A stretch of DNA of 64,000 nt from an uncultured Bacilli bacterium (GCA_934119955.1 CAKOSZ010000007.1:48841-112840), one strand, 5' to 3'; shown: positions 1 through 9,635, counted from the stretch's first letter. Made by a program: numbers and translations. Notes: a model not told the origin generated them from the sequence alone.

Positions 1-120
1 TATCCCTTGCAAAGCCTTATAAAATAAGGGTAAAAAAAGTAAAAAAATTTTTTCAATAAATATGATATTTTCTTATATTATATTTAGGACGAGAAAAGAT
101 CCTAGAAAGGAGGTTTGGGT

Positions 121-1044
121 ATGTTAGAGTTAAAAACTTTAAAAGATCATAAAAATAATCCAGATGCTTTTATCTATATGGCTTATGATGATATTTTTAA
201 ACTTTTAGGAACTAAGAAACATATAAAATTAACAACTTATTTAATCAGTGCTCTATGTTCTTTAAATTACAAAGATTTAGTTAATAAAGTAATAGTTGCT
301 GATGTTAAAAATAATTCGAGAATGATTGATACTAAACTTGAAAAAGATTTATTGTATTTAGTTAATACTCCTAATAAATTTAAAATATCAATTGAAATGA
401 ATAGAATATCTAGTTTAAATAAAAATATCATAGATAGAAACTTAGCTTATCTTGCAGATGCTTATACAACTGGTATTCAAACTAAGGATAATTATAAAGA
501 TTTAATACCAACTATTCAATTTAATTTAAATATGTGTGATGTTAAAAAGCAAAAGCATGTTAAAAATTGTTATTTAGTTCAAGATGATAGTTTAAAATCA
601 TTAACAGATAAGTTAAAAATATATCATGTAAATATTTTAAAACTTTATAAAATGTGGTATGATGAAAGTATCAAGAAAGAAGATTTATATTTTAAAAAGT
701 TATGTTTTATGGGAGCCTTATTACTTGAAAATGAGTGGACAAAATTCTATGAATTATTAGATAATGCTCCAAGTGACTTTGATGATGAATTAAAAAATGA
801 AGTAAAGGAGATGTTAGAGTATATGAACGATGATAGTTTATTAGTTGCAAGATTTTATGATCCAGATAAAAGAAGAGAATTCTACATGGAAGGTTTTCGT
901 GAAGAAGGACGGGAAGAAGGACGTAAGGAAGAAAGTTTTAAAATTGTTTTTAATATGTTAAAAAATAAATTTAAAATCAATGATATTATAAAAGTAACTG
1001 GATTATCCAAAGAAGAAATTATTAAACTTAAAGAGGAAAATTAA
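121..1044 (+). CDS. Rpn-type PD-(D/E)XK nuclease / transposase-like protein
   Basis: The protein has 307 residues. The N-terminal half resembles the PD-(D/E)XK 'transposase' (Rpn) family: an acidic position in KDLLYLV (about residue 77) is followed by ISIEMN, then RNLAYLADAY and a KDLIPTIQFNLN strand. The C-terminus has the family's usual E/G/R-rich linker (EEGREEGRKEE) and a short helix-turn unit ending GLSKEEIIKLK. Members are thought to promote recombination or cut DNA, but the role of this copy is unknown. The usual final Gln/Lys of the motif is Asn here, so activity is uncertain. AAAGGAGG at 106-113 sits 7 bases before ATG 121. An in-frame TTG at 115 is too close to it to be used. Confidence 0.75.
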   Translation: MLELKTLKDHKNNPDAFIYMAYDDIFKLLGTKKHIKLTTYLISALCSLNYKDLVNKVIVADVKNNSRMIDTKLEKDLLYLVNTPNKFKISIEMNRISSLNKNIIDRNLAYLADAYTTGIQTKDNYKDLIPTIQFNLNMCDVKKQKHVKNCYLVQDDSLKSLTDKLKIYHVNILKLYKMWYDESIKKEDLYFKKLCFMGALLLENEWTKFYELLDNAPSDFDDELKNEVKEMLEYMNDDSLLVARFYDPDKRREFYMEGFREEGREEGRKEESFKIVFNMLKNKFKINDIIKVTGLSKEEIIKLKEEN

Positions 1045-1070
1045 AAACTATTTTCTTCTTTTCTTTTTTC
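1030..1070 (+). terminator. Intrinsic terminator overlapping a stop codon
   Basis: A 12-bp stem (1030-1041 with 1050-1061, including a G.T pair) is followed by a pyrimidine-rich T tract. The TAA of the preceding gene lies at the start of the loop. Confidence 0.55.
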
Positions 1071-1128
1071 TATAATCTTTTTATTTCTTTTTTTTCTTTT
1101 TTTTGATAAAATATATTCAGGTGGTTTT

Positions 1129-2577
1129 ATGGATGACTTAACTATTATAAAAAGAAAATATGGTGAAGGTATGATGCATCTTTGCCGAGAGTTATTTCCA
1201 ACTATTTTAGATAAAAAAGGTGTCTTGTCTAAAATATTATTAGATAGTTTTTATCCAAGTAGAGAAATAATAAAAGATTTATTATCAAATGATTTAATAT
1301 ATGATTTTAGAAACTTTATTTTAAGTAAATATAATAAGTTATATAATGTACTTCCTTCTTCCTACAAAACAAATAAAACACCTCAGGAACTTTTAGATGA
1401 GGCCGGATATATATTATATGAATGTAAAACTAATTCAGAGATTTTAAAGTTTAAAAAATATTATCAAAAGAAAGAAGAAATATGTACTTTTAAAGAAAAT
1501 AGATTATTTACACATCATGTTTTCTTTGCTGTAAAAAAAAATGTTAAAGAAATTAAAAGAGAAGATTTTTCAAATCCTAAAAGACAAGATTTATATGGAA
1601 CAAGTGTTATAAGTATTCAATTCACAAAAGATGATAATCATACTTTATCAATTAAAAATAGATACAATCATGTAGTTAATAACCCAGATGCAACATTTTC
1701 AAATAATTTAGATAATATTATTCCAGGTCTTACTTATAGTTTTTCTAAACACTATGGTTTAAATCAATTAAATCCAACCTATAATTTTTCTATTCCAAAT
1801 TATATTTTAATAAAAGATAAATATTATAAATACAATTTATCAGTTGAGGAAACTTATTATTGTCCAGATAACATAGTGATAATTAATGGGGAAGTTAAAC
1901 AACTAGAAAAAGAAAGATATTTATTTCTTGATAATTCAATTATTAATCTTGCTAAACATGAATTTATTCATTTTCAAGATGATTATTTAAAAGAACTACT
2001 TGGCAAGATAAAAAAAATAGAAATTAGACTTCTAAATGAAAAAAAGCAAGTTTATATTGTAAATGAAAAACAAGAAGAAACATTTATAACCTTAAATTCT
2101 AATAATGAAATAATTGCTTTAAAAAATAATTATGTTAAAGAACTACCTAATGATTTTTTATATTATAATAAAAATTTAGAAGTATTAGAACTATTAAATG
2201 TTGAAAGAATTGGTAATAATTTCTTGTACCATAACAATGCTTTAAAACATTTAAGTATACCAAAGGTAAAAAGTATAGGTAATAACTTTTTATATAATAA
2301 TACTTGTTTGGAAAGTATAGATTTAGAATTTGTTAATAAAATAGGTCACAATTTTATTTGGTTAAATAAAATATTAAATGATGTTAGTTTACCTAATTTA
2401 GTTCAAGTAGGAGATAATTTTTTATATAGTAATACAAGTCTTAGAACTTTAAATTTACCTAATTTATTAAAATTTGGTTCTTGTTTTATGATTTCAAATA
2501 CCGATTTAGAAAATGTTAATATTCCAAAACTTGGGTTTAATTTTCTTAGTAAAAGTAAAGTATTTAAAAAGTGGTGA
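1129..2577 (+). CDS. Leucine-rich-repeat (BspA-like) protein
   Basis: The protein has 482 residues and no signal peptide or membrane segment. The first 340 residues match nothing I recognise. From about residue 345 on there are five or six repeats of about 23 residues with the pattern I-G-x-N-F-L-Y-x-N-x-x-L-x-x-L-x-I-P-x-V/L, like the BspA/LRR_5 repeat class, which usually forms a protein-binding solenoid. AGGTGG at 1119-1124 precedes ATG 1129. The gene ends inside the ribosome-binding site of mutL, so the two are probably co-transcribed. The function is unknown. An effector or scaffold role would be speculation because no export signal is visible. Confidence 0.7.
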   Translation: MDDLTIIKRKYGEGMMHLCRELFPTILDKKGVLSKILLDSFYPSREIIKDLLSNDLIYDFRNFILSKYNKLYNVLPSSYKTNKTPQELLDEAGYILYECKTNSEILKFKKYYQKKEEICTFKENRLFTHHVFFAVKKNVKEIKREDFSNPKRQDLYGTSVISIQFTKDDNHTLSIKNRYNHVVNNPDATFSNNLDNIIPGLTYSFSKHYGLNQLNPTYNFSIPNYILIKDKYYKYNLSVEETYYCPDNIVIINGEVKQLEKERYLFLDNSIINLAKHEFIHFQDDYLKELLGKIKKIEIRLLNEKKQVYIVNEKQEETFITLNSNNEIIALKNNYVKELPNDFLYYNKNLEVLELLNVERIGNNFLYHNNALKHLSIPKVKSIGNNFLYNNTCLESIDLEFVNKIGHNFIWLNKILNDVSLPNLVQVGDNFLYSNTSLRTLNLPNLLKFGSCFMISNTDLENVNIPKLGFNFLSKSKVFKKW

Positions 2578-2582
2578 TAAAA

Positions 2583-4340
2583 GTGAGTAAAATAAAAATA
2601 ATGGATACAAATCTTGCTAATAAAATAGCTGCTGGGGAAGTTGTTGAAAAAACAATGAATGTTGTAAAAGAATTAGTAGAAAACTCAATTGATGCAGGTA
2701 GTAAAACCATTAAAATAGAATTAATTGATAGTGGTGTTAAAGAAATAAAAGTAACAGATGATGGTTGTGGTATGGATAAAAATGATGCCACTCTGGCATT
2801 TTCAAGACATGCAACTAGTAAACTTAAAACCTTAGATGATTTATTTAATATTAATTCCTTAGGTTTTAGAGGAGAAGCCTTACCATCAATTGCTAGTGTT
2901 TCTAATGTTGTTTTAAAAACAAGTGATACTAAAACTGGAACAATTGTAGTAATTAACGGGGGTAACATTGAAAGTGTTAAATCATGTGATTTAAAAAAAG
3001 GTACAACTATTACGGTTAAAGATTTATTTTACAATACCCCAGTAAGACTTAAATATTTAAAAAGTTTATACACAGAACTTGCTAATATTAGTGATTATGT
3101 TAATAAAATGGCTTTAAGTTATCCTAATATTAAATTTATATTAATAAATAATGAAAAAGAATTATTAAATACAAATGGATCTGGTGATTTATTAAAAACT
3201 ATTTTTGATATTTATGGAGTAGTAGTTGCTAATAAAATGATGTATATAGAAAATATGAACAACGATTATAAAATAAGTGGTTATATTTCTTATCCTGAAC
3301 TTACTAAGAGTAACCGAGGAAGTATTACCTTACTTGTAAATAATCGGGTTGTTAAAAATTATGAAATAGTTTCATCAATACTAGAAGCCTATCATACATT
3401 TATTCCCAAAGATAGATTTCCATATATTGTTTTAAATATAGAAGTTGATCCTTTCTTAGTAGATGTTAATGTTCATCCAACTAAAATGGAAGTAAAATTT
3501 TCCAAAGAGGATAGTTTAACCTCTTTAATAATAGAAACAATTGATAATAAACTAAATAAAAAGACTTTAATTCCAAAGGCTAATCCTTTAAATATTGAAG
3601 ATAAATACTATGAAGATGATTTAAAAGTAAATGAAGATTTGTTTTCTTATAAAGAAGAGAAAAATGAAGAAACAATAGAAAAACCTAAATTAGAAGAATT
3701 AACTTTTGATTTTTCAGTTAAGGAAGATATAGATGAATATGAAAGTGAAGTAAATCCAAGAATTAAAGAATTAACCCCTATTGGAATAGTTCATGGAACC
3801 TATATTATCTGTGAAAACGAGGATGGGATGTTTATAATTGATCAACATGCCGCTGCGGAAAGAATTAACTATGAAAAATATTATCATGCTCTAAGTACTC
3901 ATTCTAAAAATACCACAGATGTTTTAATTCCTTATAAAATAGAACTTCCTTCAAATGAGTATATTATCCTAGAAAAAAACTTTAATATACTAGATAATTT
4001 AGGCTTTAAATATGAAGAATTTGGTAATAATACTATAATTATAAGAACTCATCCAACTTGGTTACCTAAATATGCCCCAGTTGAAGCAATTAGAAAAATA
4101 ATTGATATAATAGTAAAAGAAGAAGACTTTAATGAAGACAAATTTAATGAAAAAGTATCAATTACCTTAGCTTGCAAAATGAGTATAAAAGCAGGCGATG
4201 TTATAACTATGCCAGATATTACTTATTTAATAAATGAACTAAGGCATACTAAAAATCCATTTACTTGTCCGCATGGTAGACCAACAATTATAACTTACAC
4301 CAAATATGATTTAGAAAAATTATTTAAAAGAGCAATGTAG
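2583..4340 (+). CDS. mutL: DNA mismatch repair protein MutL
   Basis: The protein has 585 residues. It couples mismatch recognition to strand removal. The GHKL ATPase motifs are ELVEN (30-34), DDGCGM (59-64) and GFRGEAL (about 95-101). The C-terminal domain keeps the metal endonuclease motif DQHAAAERINYE (about 420) plus ACKMSIKAG and CPHGRP, so it should nick DNA as in MutH-less bacteria. GTG 2583 is chosen because the GTGGTGA at 2571-2577 then acts as ribosome-binding site. An upstream GTG at 2571 would add four residues. It overlaps the end of the LRR gene. The usual upstream neighbour mutS is not in this window. Confidence 0.95.
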   Translation: MSKIKIMDTNLANKIAAGEVVEKTMNVVKELVENSIDAGSKTIKIELIDSGVKEIKVTDDGCGMDKNDATLAFSRHATSKLKTLDDLFNINSLGFRGEALPSIASVSNVVLKTSDTKTGTIVVINGGNIESVKSCDLKKGTTITVKDLFYNTPVRLKYLKSLYTELANISDYVNKMALSYPNIKFILINNEKELLNTNGSGDLLKTIFDIYGVVVANKMMYIENMNNDYKISGYISYPELTKSNRGSITLLVNNRVVKNYEIVSSILEAYHTFIPKDRFPYIVLNIEVDPFLVDVNVHPTKMEVKFSKEDSLTSLIIETIDNKLNKKTLIPKANPLNIEDKYYEDDLKVNEDLFSYKEEKNEETIEKPKLEELTFDFSVKEDIDEYESEVNPRIKELTPIGIVHGTYIICENEDGMFIIDQHAAAERINYEKYYHALSTHSKNTTDVLIPYKIELPSNEYIILEKNFNILDNLGFKYEEFGNNTIIIRTHPTWLPKYAPVEAIRKIIDIIVKEEDFNEDKFNEKVSITLACKMSIKAGDVITMPDITYLINELRHTKNPFTCPHGRPTIITYTKYDLEKLFKRAM

Positions 4341-4349
4341 GAGGTAATA

Positions 4350-4853
4350 ATGATATTTGTACCTAAAATGTACCAAAAAAATATTTTTACAATTAACTAT
4401 AATATTTTAAAAGAAAAAGGAATCGAATTATTAATTTTTGATTTAGATAATACAATTGGTCATATTCATGAAGATAAAATAAATGAAGAAACTTTTAATT
4501 TTCTAACTAATTTAAAAAAATCATTTAAAATAGTAATAGCAAGTAATAGTCCTAAAAAAAGAGTTAGTAATTTTTTTCTTGATTCTAACCTAGACTATTT
4601 CTCATTTTGCTTTAAACCTAGTTTAATAAGTTTTAAAAAAATAAAAAGAAAATATAAAATATCTTATAAAAAAACAGCAATTATAGGTGATCAGATATTA
4701 ACTGATATCTTTGGTGGAAATAGATTAGGTTTATATACTATTTTAGTAGATCCGATTAGTATTGATTTTAAAGTAACTAAATTTAATAGAAAAATAGAAA
4801 CGATAATTAAAAAAAGAAATAATATAATTAAAGGAGCTTATTATGAGAAGTAA
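4350..4853 (+). CDS. yqeG: YqeG-family HAD phosphatase
   Basis: The protein has 167 residues. HAD motifs appear in order: DLDNT (about 31-35, nucleophile Asp), SNSPKKRV (motif II and the following Lys), and GDQILTDIFGGNR (motif III acidic residues). The opening MIFVPKMYQ and overall size fit YqeG (HAD subfamily IIIA), often annotated as a phosphatidylglycerophosphate phosphatase-like protein. The true substrate here is unproven. AGGAGG sits just before the ATG. It overlaps yqeH by 11 bp, the same order as in Bacillus. If the annotation is right it could act with PgsA (42.3 kb) in phosphatidylglycerol synthesis. Confidence 0.88.
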   Translation: MIFVPKMYQKNIFTINYNILKEKGIELLIFDLDNTIGHIHEDKINEETFNFLTNLKKSFKIVIASNSPKKRVSNFFLDSNLDYFSFCFKPSLISFKKIKRKYKISYKKTAIIGDQILTDIFGGNRLGLYTILVDPISIDFKVTKFNRKIETIIKKRNNIIKGAYYEK

Positions 4854-5841
4854 AAAATGTATTGGTTGTGGAGTTAAATTACAAAGTGATAATGTCTTAA
4901 CTCCTGGTTATACTCCAAATATTTTAAATGATTATTGTATGCGTTGTTTTAAACTTAAAAATTATGGAGAATCCATGGTTGTAAATAACAAGACAGATGA
5001 TTATCTTAAAATATTAAAAAGTGTAGCAAGAACCAAAGATTTAGTTTTATACATTGTAGATATTTTAAATATTCCAGCCAATTTAGAAACTATAACAAAT
5101 TATTTAAACCAAGATATTATCTTAGTTTTAAATAAAAGAGATATTTTACCAAAAAGTGTTAAAGATGAGAAAATAATTAATTATTTAAAAGAAAGATATA
5201 AATTTAAAGATTATGTAATTGTTAGTACTTTAAGTAATTATAACTTTGATGAACTTTATAAAAAAATACTTAAATATAAAAAGACAAATGATGTTTACTT
5301 AGTTGGAGAAACAAATGCAGGGAAAAGTAGTATTATAAATAAAATAATAGAAAATTATTCCAATAAAGAAGCAATTTTAACAACTTCTAATATGCCTGAA
5401 ACTACTCTTGCTAAAATAAATTTAGAAATAAATTCTAAATTAACTTTAATAGATACCCCAGGTATTGTTGAATATCAAAATATTATTCATACTTTGGGAA
5501 GTAAATATTATAAAGTTTTAAATATTAAAAAAGAGATTAAACCAAAAACTTATCAAATAAATAAAAATACAAGTTTATTAATAGGTGACTTTTTAAGAAT
5601 TGATTATCTTGAAGGTGATAAAAATAGTTTAACTTTATATATACCAAATTCTGTAAATGTTAAAAGAATAAATCCTAAAAGAAATAATTTACAAGATTTA
5701 TCTTATCAAGAAATTGAATTTAAATTTAATGAAGACTTATGTATATATGGTCTTGGTTTTATTAAAATTGTTTTACCTTGTAAACTTGGAATTAATTTAA
5801 ATAAAAATGTTTTAACTTTTAAAAGAGATAATTTAATTTAA
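4843..5841 (+). CDS. yqeH: Circularly permuted ribosome-biogenesis GTPase YqeH
   Basis: The protein has 332 residues. It starts with a four-Cys zinc finger (CIGCG near 6-10, CMRC near 32). The GTPase motifs are circularly permuted: G4 NKRD (about 99) comes before G1 GETNAGKSS (about 153) and G3 DTPG (about 203). This is the YqeH/RbgA-type order and the zinc finger identifies YqeH, which acts in 30S subunit maturation. A C-terminal RNA-binding region of about 120 residues follows. The start overlaps the end of yqeG. The usual downstream partners aroE, yhbY and nadD are absent; a terminator follows. Confidence 0.93.
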   Translation: MRSKKCIGCGVKLQSDNVLTPGYTPNILNDYCMRCFKLKNYGESMVVNNKTDDYLKILKSVARTKDLVLYIVDILNIPANLETITNYLNQDIILVLNKRDILPKSVKDEKIINYLKERYKFKDYVIVSTLSNYNFDELYKKILKYKKTNDVYLVGETNAGKSSIINKIIENYSNKEAILTTSNMPETTLAKINLEINSKLTLIDTPGIVEYQNIIHTLGSKYYKVLNIKKEIKPKTYQINKNTSLLIGDFLRIDYLEGDKNSLTLYIPNSVNVKRINPKRNNLQDLSYQEIEFKFNEDLCIYGLGFIKIVLPCKLGINLNKNVLTFKRDNLI

Positions 5842-5869
5842 ATATTTAATAATAATTTATTAATAGAAA

Positions 5870-5904
5870 ATTCAATTGTAACTAAATTCAATTGGATTTT
5901 TTTT
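5870..5904 (+). terminator. Intrinsic terminator after yqeH
   Basis: The 9-bp inverted repeat ATTCAATTG / CAATTGGAT (5870-5878, 5889-5897, one G.T pair) is followed by eight T residues. Confidence 0.75.
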
Positions 5905-5949
5905 AGGTTTAAAAAATAAAAATAAATTATATATTAAAAAGAAAAAATA

Positions 5950-5978
5950 TTGATAATATTTGTTTTGTATGATAACAT
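5950..5978 (+). promoter_or_regulatory. Possible promoter of the secreted glycosidase gene
   Basis: TTGATA at 5950 and TAACAT at 5973 are 17 bases apart, 35 bases before the start codon. The -10 box is imperfect; a nearby TATAGT is an alternative. Confidence 0.35.
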
Positions 5979-6012
5979 TATAGTGTAATAATAAGGGTTG
6001 TAAGGAGTGTTT

Positions 6013-8607
6013 ATGTTAAAAAAAATATTAAGTTTATTAGTAGTGTTTTTTAGTTTTTTAGTAATTAATGTTAAGGCTGAAATTTATGATTTAAATAGTA
6101 TTCCAAATAGATCTTATGTTATAGGAAAACATTTATATACAAGAGATTCCTTAGATGGAAATGCTTTTAATGGAGAATATCAGGGAGTACTTGAAACTAG
6201 GTGGTTAATATTTGGTTCTTCTTCTATTGAAAGTACTAATCTTTTAGATATGATAGTTTATTATAAAAATCCAGAAGGAGTTTTTCTAGATGCAGCCAAT
6301 GATTTAGTAATAGATGAAAATAAGTTACCAAAATATTTTGAAATAGAATATTTAAATGGTAATAAAATAGAAAATAGTTTTAAAACAAGTATTGTACCTA
6401 ATAAATTAACAGAAAACAATTATTTATCTCTTGCAACAAAAAGTGTTAATATAGAAAAATATGCTGGTTATGATGTTTTTAAAAATTATATTGAAGATGA
6501 TAATACTATTAATCGTGGTAATAGTAAATTAACTTTTAAAGTTGCAAAAGACTTTATTGGTGATAAAGATAATTACTATGATATTACAATTAAATATTTT
6601 GATGCAGGACTTGGGACAATTCTTTTACAAGTATCAAATGACTATGATAATACAATTAATTATAGTAAAACTGGCTATGGTGGTTATGTAGAGGAGCCTT
6701 GGTGGACTTGGGGAAATGGATATTATTTTAAAAATATGAGTATATGTTTAACTAATACTAATACTTGGAAAACTTATACTTTTAGAGTAACTGATACTTT
6801 TTTTGAAAAGAATATTGATAATTATCTTCATTTCTATTTTGGAACTAATAATAAAAATACAAGTGGAGAAGTTATAAATATTAGAGAAGTAATAGTTACT
6901 AAAAAAGTTACTAAAATTTTATCTATTGATAAAAATACTAATAATAATGAAGCGGTTGTTGGTAATATATATACAGATAGTGATTTTGGTTTAGGATTTA
7001 AAGTTTTAAATATTTATGATGAGAATAAAACTTTTAATATTTCTTATAAAATACTAGATGATGATGAAAAAACAGTAAGTGAAAAAAATCTTGGTCTTGT
7101 AACTATTCCTGCTAATAATCAGGAAATGTTTTACTTAGATAATTCTTTAAAATATGGTGTATATAAATTAATTGTATCTGTTAATTATAATGGTATTGTT
7201 GAAAATGAGAAAATAGAATTTAGTAAAATGATAAAAGATTTAAGTAATCAAAAAAATGATTTTTTAGGTGTTTCTAGTCTTTTTGGTTATAGCACGTATT
7301 TTCCTGATTCAATTATTCGTGATACAAAAAATGTTTATCAAAAATTAGGAGTAAGCATAATTAGAAATGGAATAAATGGAAATTTTGTTGCTTCAAATAA
7401 TAATACCTTAGCAAGTTACATTCCTTTATATGATATTTTAACAAATGAAGAGGAAGATATGCTTATGAATGTTTGGAATATTGACTCAAATGTTGAAGTT
7501 ACAAGTGATGGTATTATTACAGATAGTAGTTTTGAAAAATTAAAAACAAGAACAATTGAACTTTATAAAATGCTTGCTAATAAATATAAGGGTAAAATAA
7601 AATATTATGAAACTTTATGCGAATGGAATAGATTTAGTCCTAAAAATGCTATTACTCCTGAACAATATGCTATACTTGTAATAGAAATTAGTAAAGCAGT
7701 TAAATCAATTGATAAAAATGCTAAGATAGTTGCTATGAATACAAATAAATTTCCTATTTATGATGATGCTTATTATGAAGATTATAATCTAGAACATGTA
7801 AATGATTATACAAATTATTTAGAAAATTCATGGTTAGTAAGAGCCTTAAAGACTAGCATTGATATAGATTTTGACGGGGATGGAACAGTAGAAACTGTAA
7901 ATGTCTGTGATGTAATAGATGCAATATCAATTCATCCTTATACTATGTCAGCCACTACTTCCCCAGAAACTAAAATCTCATTAATGAGTTTAACAAAAGA
8001 ATTAAGAAAATTAATTCAGGATCATACTGATAAAAATATTCCTATCTGGTTTACTGAATTAGGTCATCCAACTCATGCTTTTGGAGCATCTTTAAAACTA
8101 CAAGCCGCATTTCTTACAAGAACACTTGTTCTAAGTCAAGCAATGAACGAGACAACAAACGTAGAAAAAGCAATTATTTATGAATTACAAAATCAAGGAG
8201 CATCTAATTTAAATAGTGAAGCAAATTATGGATTAGTAAATAATTTTAAAGATAATAGTTCAAAACCATTTACAAGAGATATTAGTATGTCGGCTAAAAA
8301 TAGTTATATTGCCATAAATATGTATAGTTATATTTTAAATAATGCTAAATATCTTGCTAGTAACGAAAATACCTATGAAACTGATAATTATTTATGGTAT
8401 AAATTTAAAACAAATGACAATAAAGAAGTAATTGTTACTTGGATAGATGAAAAAGAAAATATAAGTAAAAATATTAATTTAAATGTTAATATGGGAAAAA
8501 TAACAATTTATGATATTTATGGAAATACCTTAAATTCATTTGTTAATAATAAAAATACTATTAATGTTGATGTTAGTTATGAACCAATTTATATTGTTAC
8601 TACATAA
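6013..8607 (+). CDS. Secreted glycoside-hydrolase-like protein (TIM-barrel)
   Basis: The protein has 864 residues. It begins with a clear signal peptide ending VKA-E. Residues of about 30-300 look like carbohydrate-binding beta-sandwich material (aromatic-rich, VLETRWLIFGS, EEPWWTWGNGYYF). The middle resembles a clan GH-A barrel: YETLCEWNRF (about 533-542) has the acid/base-type Glu after strand 4, and IPIWFTELGHPTH (about 677-689) has the nucleophile-type Glu at the end of strand 7. A short beta domain closes the protein. No cell-wall anchor is visible, so it may be released. The family and substrate cannot be assigned. ATG 6013 fits TAAGGAG at 6001-6007; an in-frame GTG at 6007 overlaps that site. 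Confidence 0.7.
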   Translation: MLKKILSLLVVFFSFLVINVKAEIYDLNSIPNRSYVIGKHLYTRDSLDGNAFNGEYQGVLETRWLIFGSSSIESTNLLDMIVYYKNPEGVFLDAANDLVIDENKLPKYFEIEYLNGNKIENSFKTSIVPNKLTENNYLSLATKSVNIEKYAGYDVFKNYIEDDNTINRGNSKLTFKVAKDFIGDKDNYYDITIKYFDAGLGTILLQVSNDYDNTINYSKTGYGGYVEEPWWTWGNGYYFKNMSICLTNTNTWKTYTFRVTDTFFEKNIDNYLHFYFGTNNKNTSGEVINIREVIVTKKVTKILSIDKNTNNNEAVVGNIYTDSDFGLGFKVLNIYDENKTFNISYKILDDDEKTVSEKNLGLVTIPANNQEMFYLDNSLKYGVYKLIVSVNYNGIVENEKIEFSKMIKDLSNQKNDFLGVSSLFGYSTYFPDSIIRDTKNVYQKLGVSIIRNGINGNFVASNNNTLASYIPLYDILTNEEEDMLMNVWNIDSNVEVTSDGIITDSSFEKLKTRTIELYKMLANKYKGKIKYYETLCEWNRFSPKNAITPEQYAILVIEISKAVKSIDKNAKIVAMNTNKFPIYDDAYYEDYNLEHVNDYTNYLENSWLVRALKTSIDIDFDGDGTVETVNVCDVIDAISIHPYTMSATTSPETKISLMSLTKELRKLIQDHTDKNIPIWFTELGHPTHAFGASLKLQAAFLTRTLVLSQAMNETTNVEKAIIYELQNQGASNLNSEANYGLVNNFKDNSSKPFTRDISMSAKNSYIAINMYSYILNNAKYLASNENTYETDNYLWYKFKTNDNKEVIVTWIDEKENISKNINLNVNMGKITIYDIYGNTLNSFVNNKNTINVDVSYEPIYIVTT

Positions 8608-8621
8608 TTTATTATAATTAA

Positions 8622-8650
8622 TTGTTTATTTCAAATATTTATGCTAAAAT
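8622..8650 (+). promoter_or_regulatory. Promoter of frr
   Basis: TTGTTT (8622-8627), a 17-base spacer and TAAAAT (8645-8650), with a TGC extension just before the -10. Confidence 0.6.
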
Positions 8651-8669
8651 AAATTTAGAAAGGAATTTT

Positions 8670-9215
8670 ATGGAAACAGAGATTATAAATGAATTTGAAG
8701 AAAGTTTAAAAAAAGTTTTAGTTAGTTTAGAAGAAAGATTCAAACATATTAATGCAGGAAGAGCTAATCCTTCTATGTTAGATGGGGTTATGGTTAATTA
8801 CTATGGATCTATGACTCCTCTTAAAAGTTTAGTAACAATATCAGTACCAGAGGCTCGTCAACTTTTAATTAAACCATTTGATAGATCTTGTCTAAGTGCT
8901 ATTGAAAAAGGAATATTTGAAGCAGATTTAGGTTTTACTCCTAATAATGACGGAGAAACAATTAGAATAATTATTCCAATTTTAACTGAGGATAGAAGAA
9001 AAGAATTAGTAAGACAAGCCAAGACATTATCAGATGAAAACAAGGTTAGTATTAGAAATCAAAGACGTGATACCTTAGAACTTTTAAAAGAAGAAAAATT
9101 ACCTGAGGATACTTTAAAGGCCTTAGAAGAAAAAGTACAAACCTTAGTAGAAAAATACAATAAACTTGTTGATAATATGTTAGAGGCTAAAACAAAAGAC
9201 TTAATGAGTGTTTAA
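8670..9215 (+). CDS. frr: Ribosome recycling factor
   Basis: The protein has 181 residues, the normal size for RRF (about 185), which splits post-termination ribosomes with EF-G. Recognised from RFKHINAGRANPSMLDG near the N-terminus, PEARQLLIKPFD, IRIIIPILTEDRRKELV and the final helix. ATG 8670 fits GAAAGGA at 8658-8664; an in-frame upstream ATG at 8622 would put the promoter inside the coding region and add 16 odd residues. The gene is monocistronic here. Its usual partner pyrH is not next to it. The stop codon lies inside the terminator hairpin. Confidence 0.96.
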   Translation: METEIINEFEESLKKVLVSLEERFKHINAGRANPSMLDGVMVNYYGSMTPLKSLVTISVPEARQLLIKPFDRSCLSAIEKGIFEADLGFTPNNDGETIRIIIPILTEDRRKELVRQAKTLSDENKVSIRNQRRDTLELLKEEKLPEDTLKALEEKVQTLVEKYNKLVDNMLEAKTKDLMSV

Positions 9216-9240
9216 AACTCACTAAGTCTTTTATTATTTT
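9195..9240. terminator. Bidirectional terminator between frr and the convergent lipoprotein gene
   Basis: A stem of about 15 bp (9195-9209 with 9217-9231, one mismatch) has a T-rich flank on each strand. It uses the last codons and the stop of frr. Confidence 0.7.
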
Positions 9241-9635
9241 AAATATCCTTGTTCTTGTAGTTCATTTTTTAAAGCATCACTTGAAATATAAGTATTATCT
9301 ATTCTTGTTAAAATACTATTTTCTATACCATTTTTAATAAATACTATGATGTTACTGTCAGTAAAAGTAATTTTACTTTGTAATTCTTCTTTTTCACTAC
9401 TACTAAGCTTATCAGTACTTAAATAAAAACATTTAAGATTATTTTCTTTACTAACTTTTTTTAAAGTGTTTTTTAAAGTATTACCATTATCTGTATTATC
9501 AGTTAATAATAATACAAAAGTTTCTTTCTTATCGAGTTTATTATTTAAACTTTTATAACTTAATCTACTAAGTCCATTACTACTACAAGCAGTTAGCATA
9601 AACAATGCTATTAAAACAACAAATATTTTCTTCAT
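9234..9635 (-). CDS. Small lipoprotein, function unknown
   Basis: The protein has 133 residues and is the only clear protein gene on the minus strand. It starts with a lipoprotein signal peptide and lipobox LTAC-SS, so it should be lipid-anchored on the outer face of the membrane. The remaining 110 residues (FVLLLTDNTDNGNTLKNTL, LKCFYLSTDKL, ITFTDSNIIVFIKNG) have the strand-helix spacing of a thioredoxin-like fold but no CxxC pair. GAGGTGAAG lies just before the ATG. It is divergent from the vWA cassette, with about 90 bp between them, and may face the same cell-surface environment. Confidence 0.75.
   Translation of the reverse strand: MKKIFVVLIALFMLTACSSNGLSRLSYKSLNNKLDKKETFVLLLTDNTDNGNTLKNTLKKVSKENNLKCFYLSTDKLSSSEKEELQSKITFTDSNIIVFIKNGIENSILTRIDNTYISSDALKNELQEQGYLK

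Noticed and set aside
15..29. Perfect hairpin CCTTAT-AAA-ATAAGG at the window start
   Set aside because: It has no T run and the upstream gene is not visible, so I cannot say whether it is a terminator.
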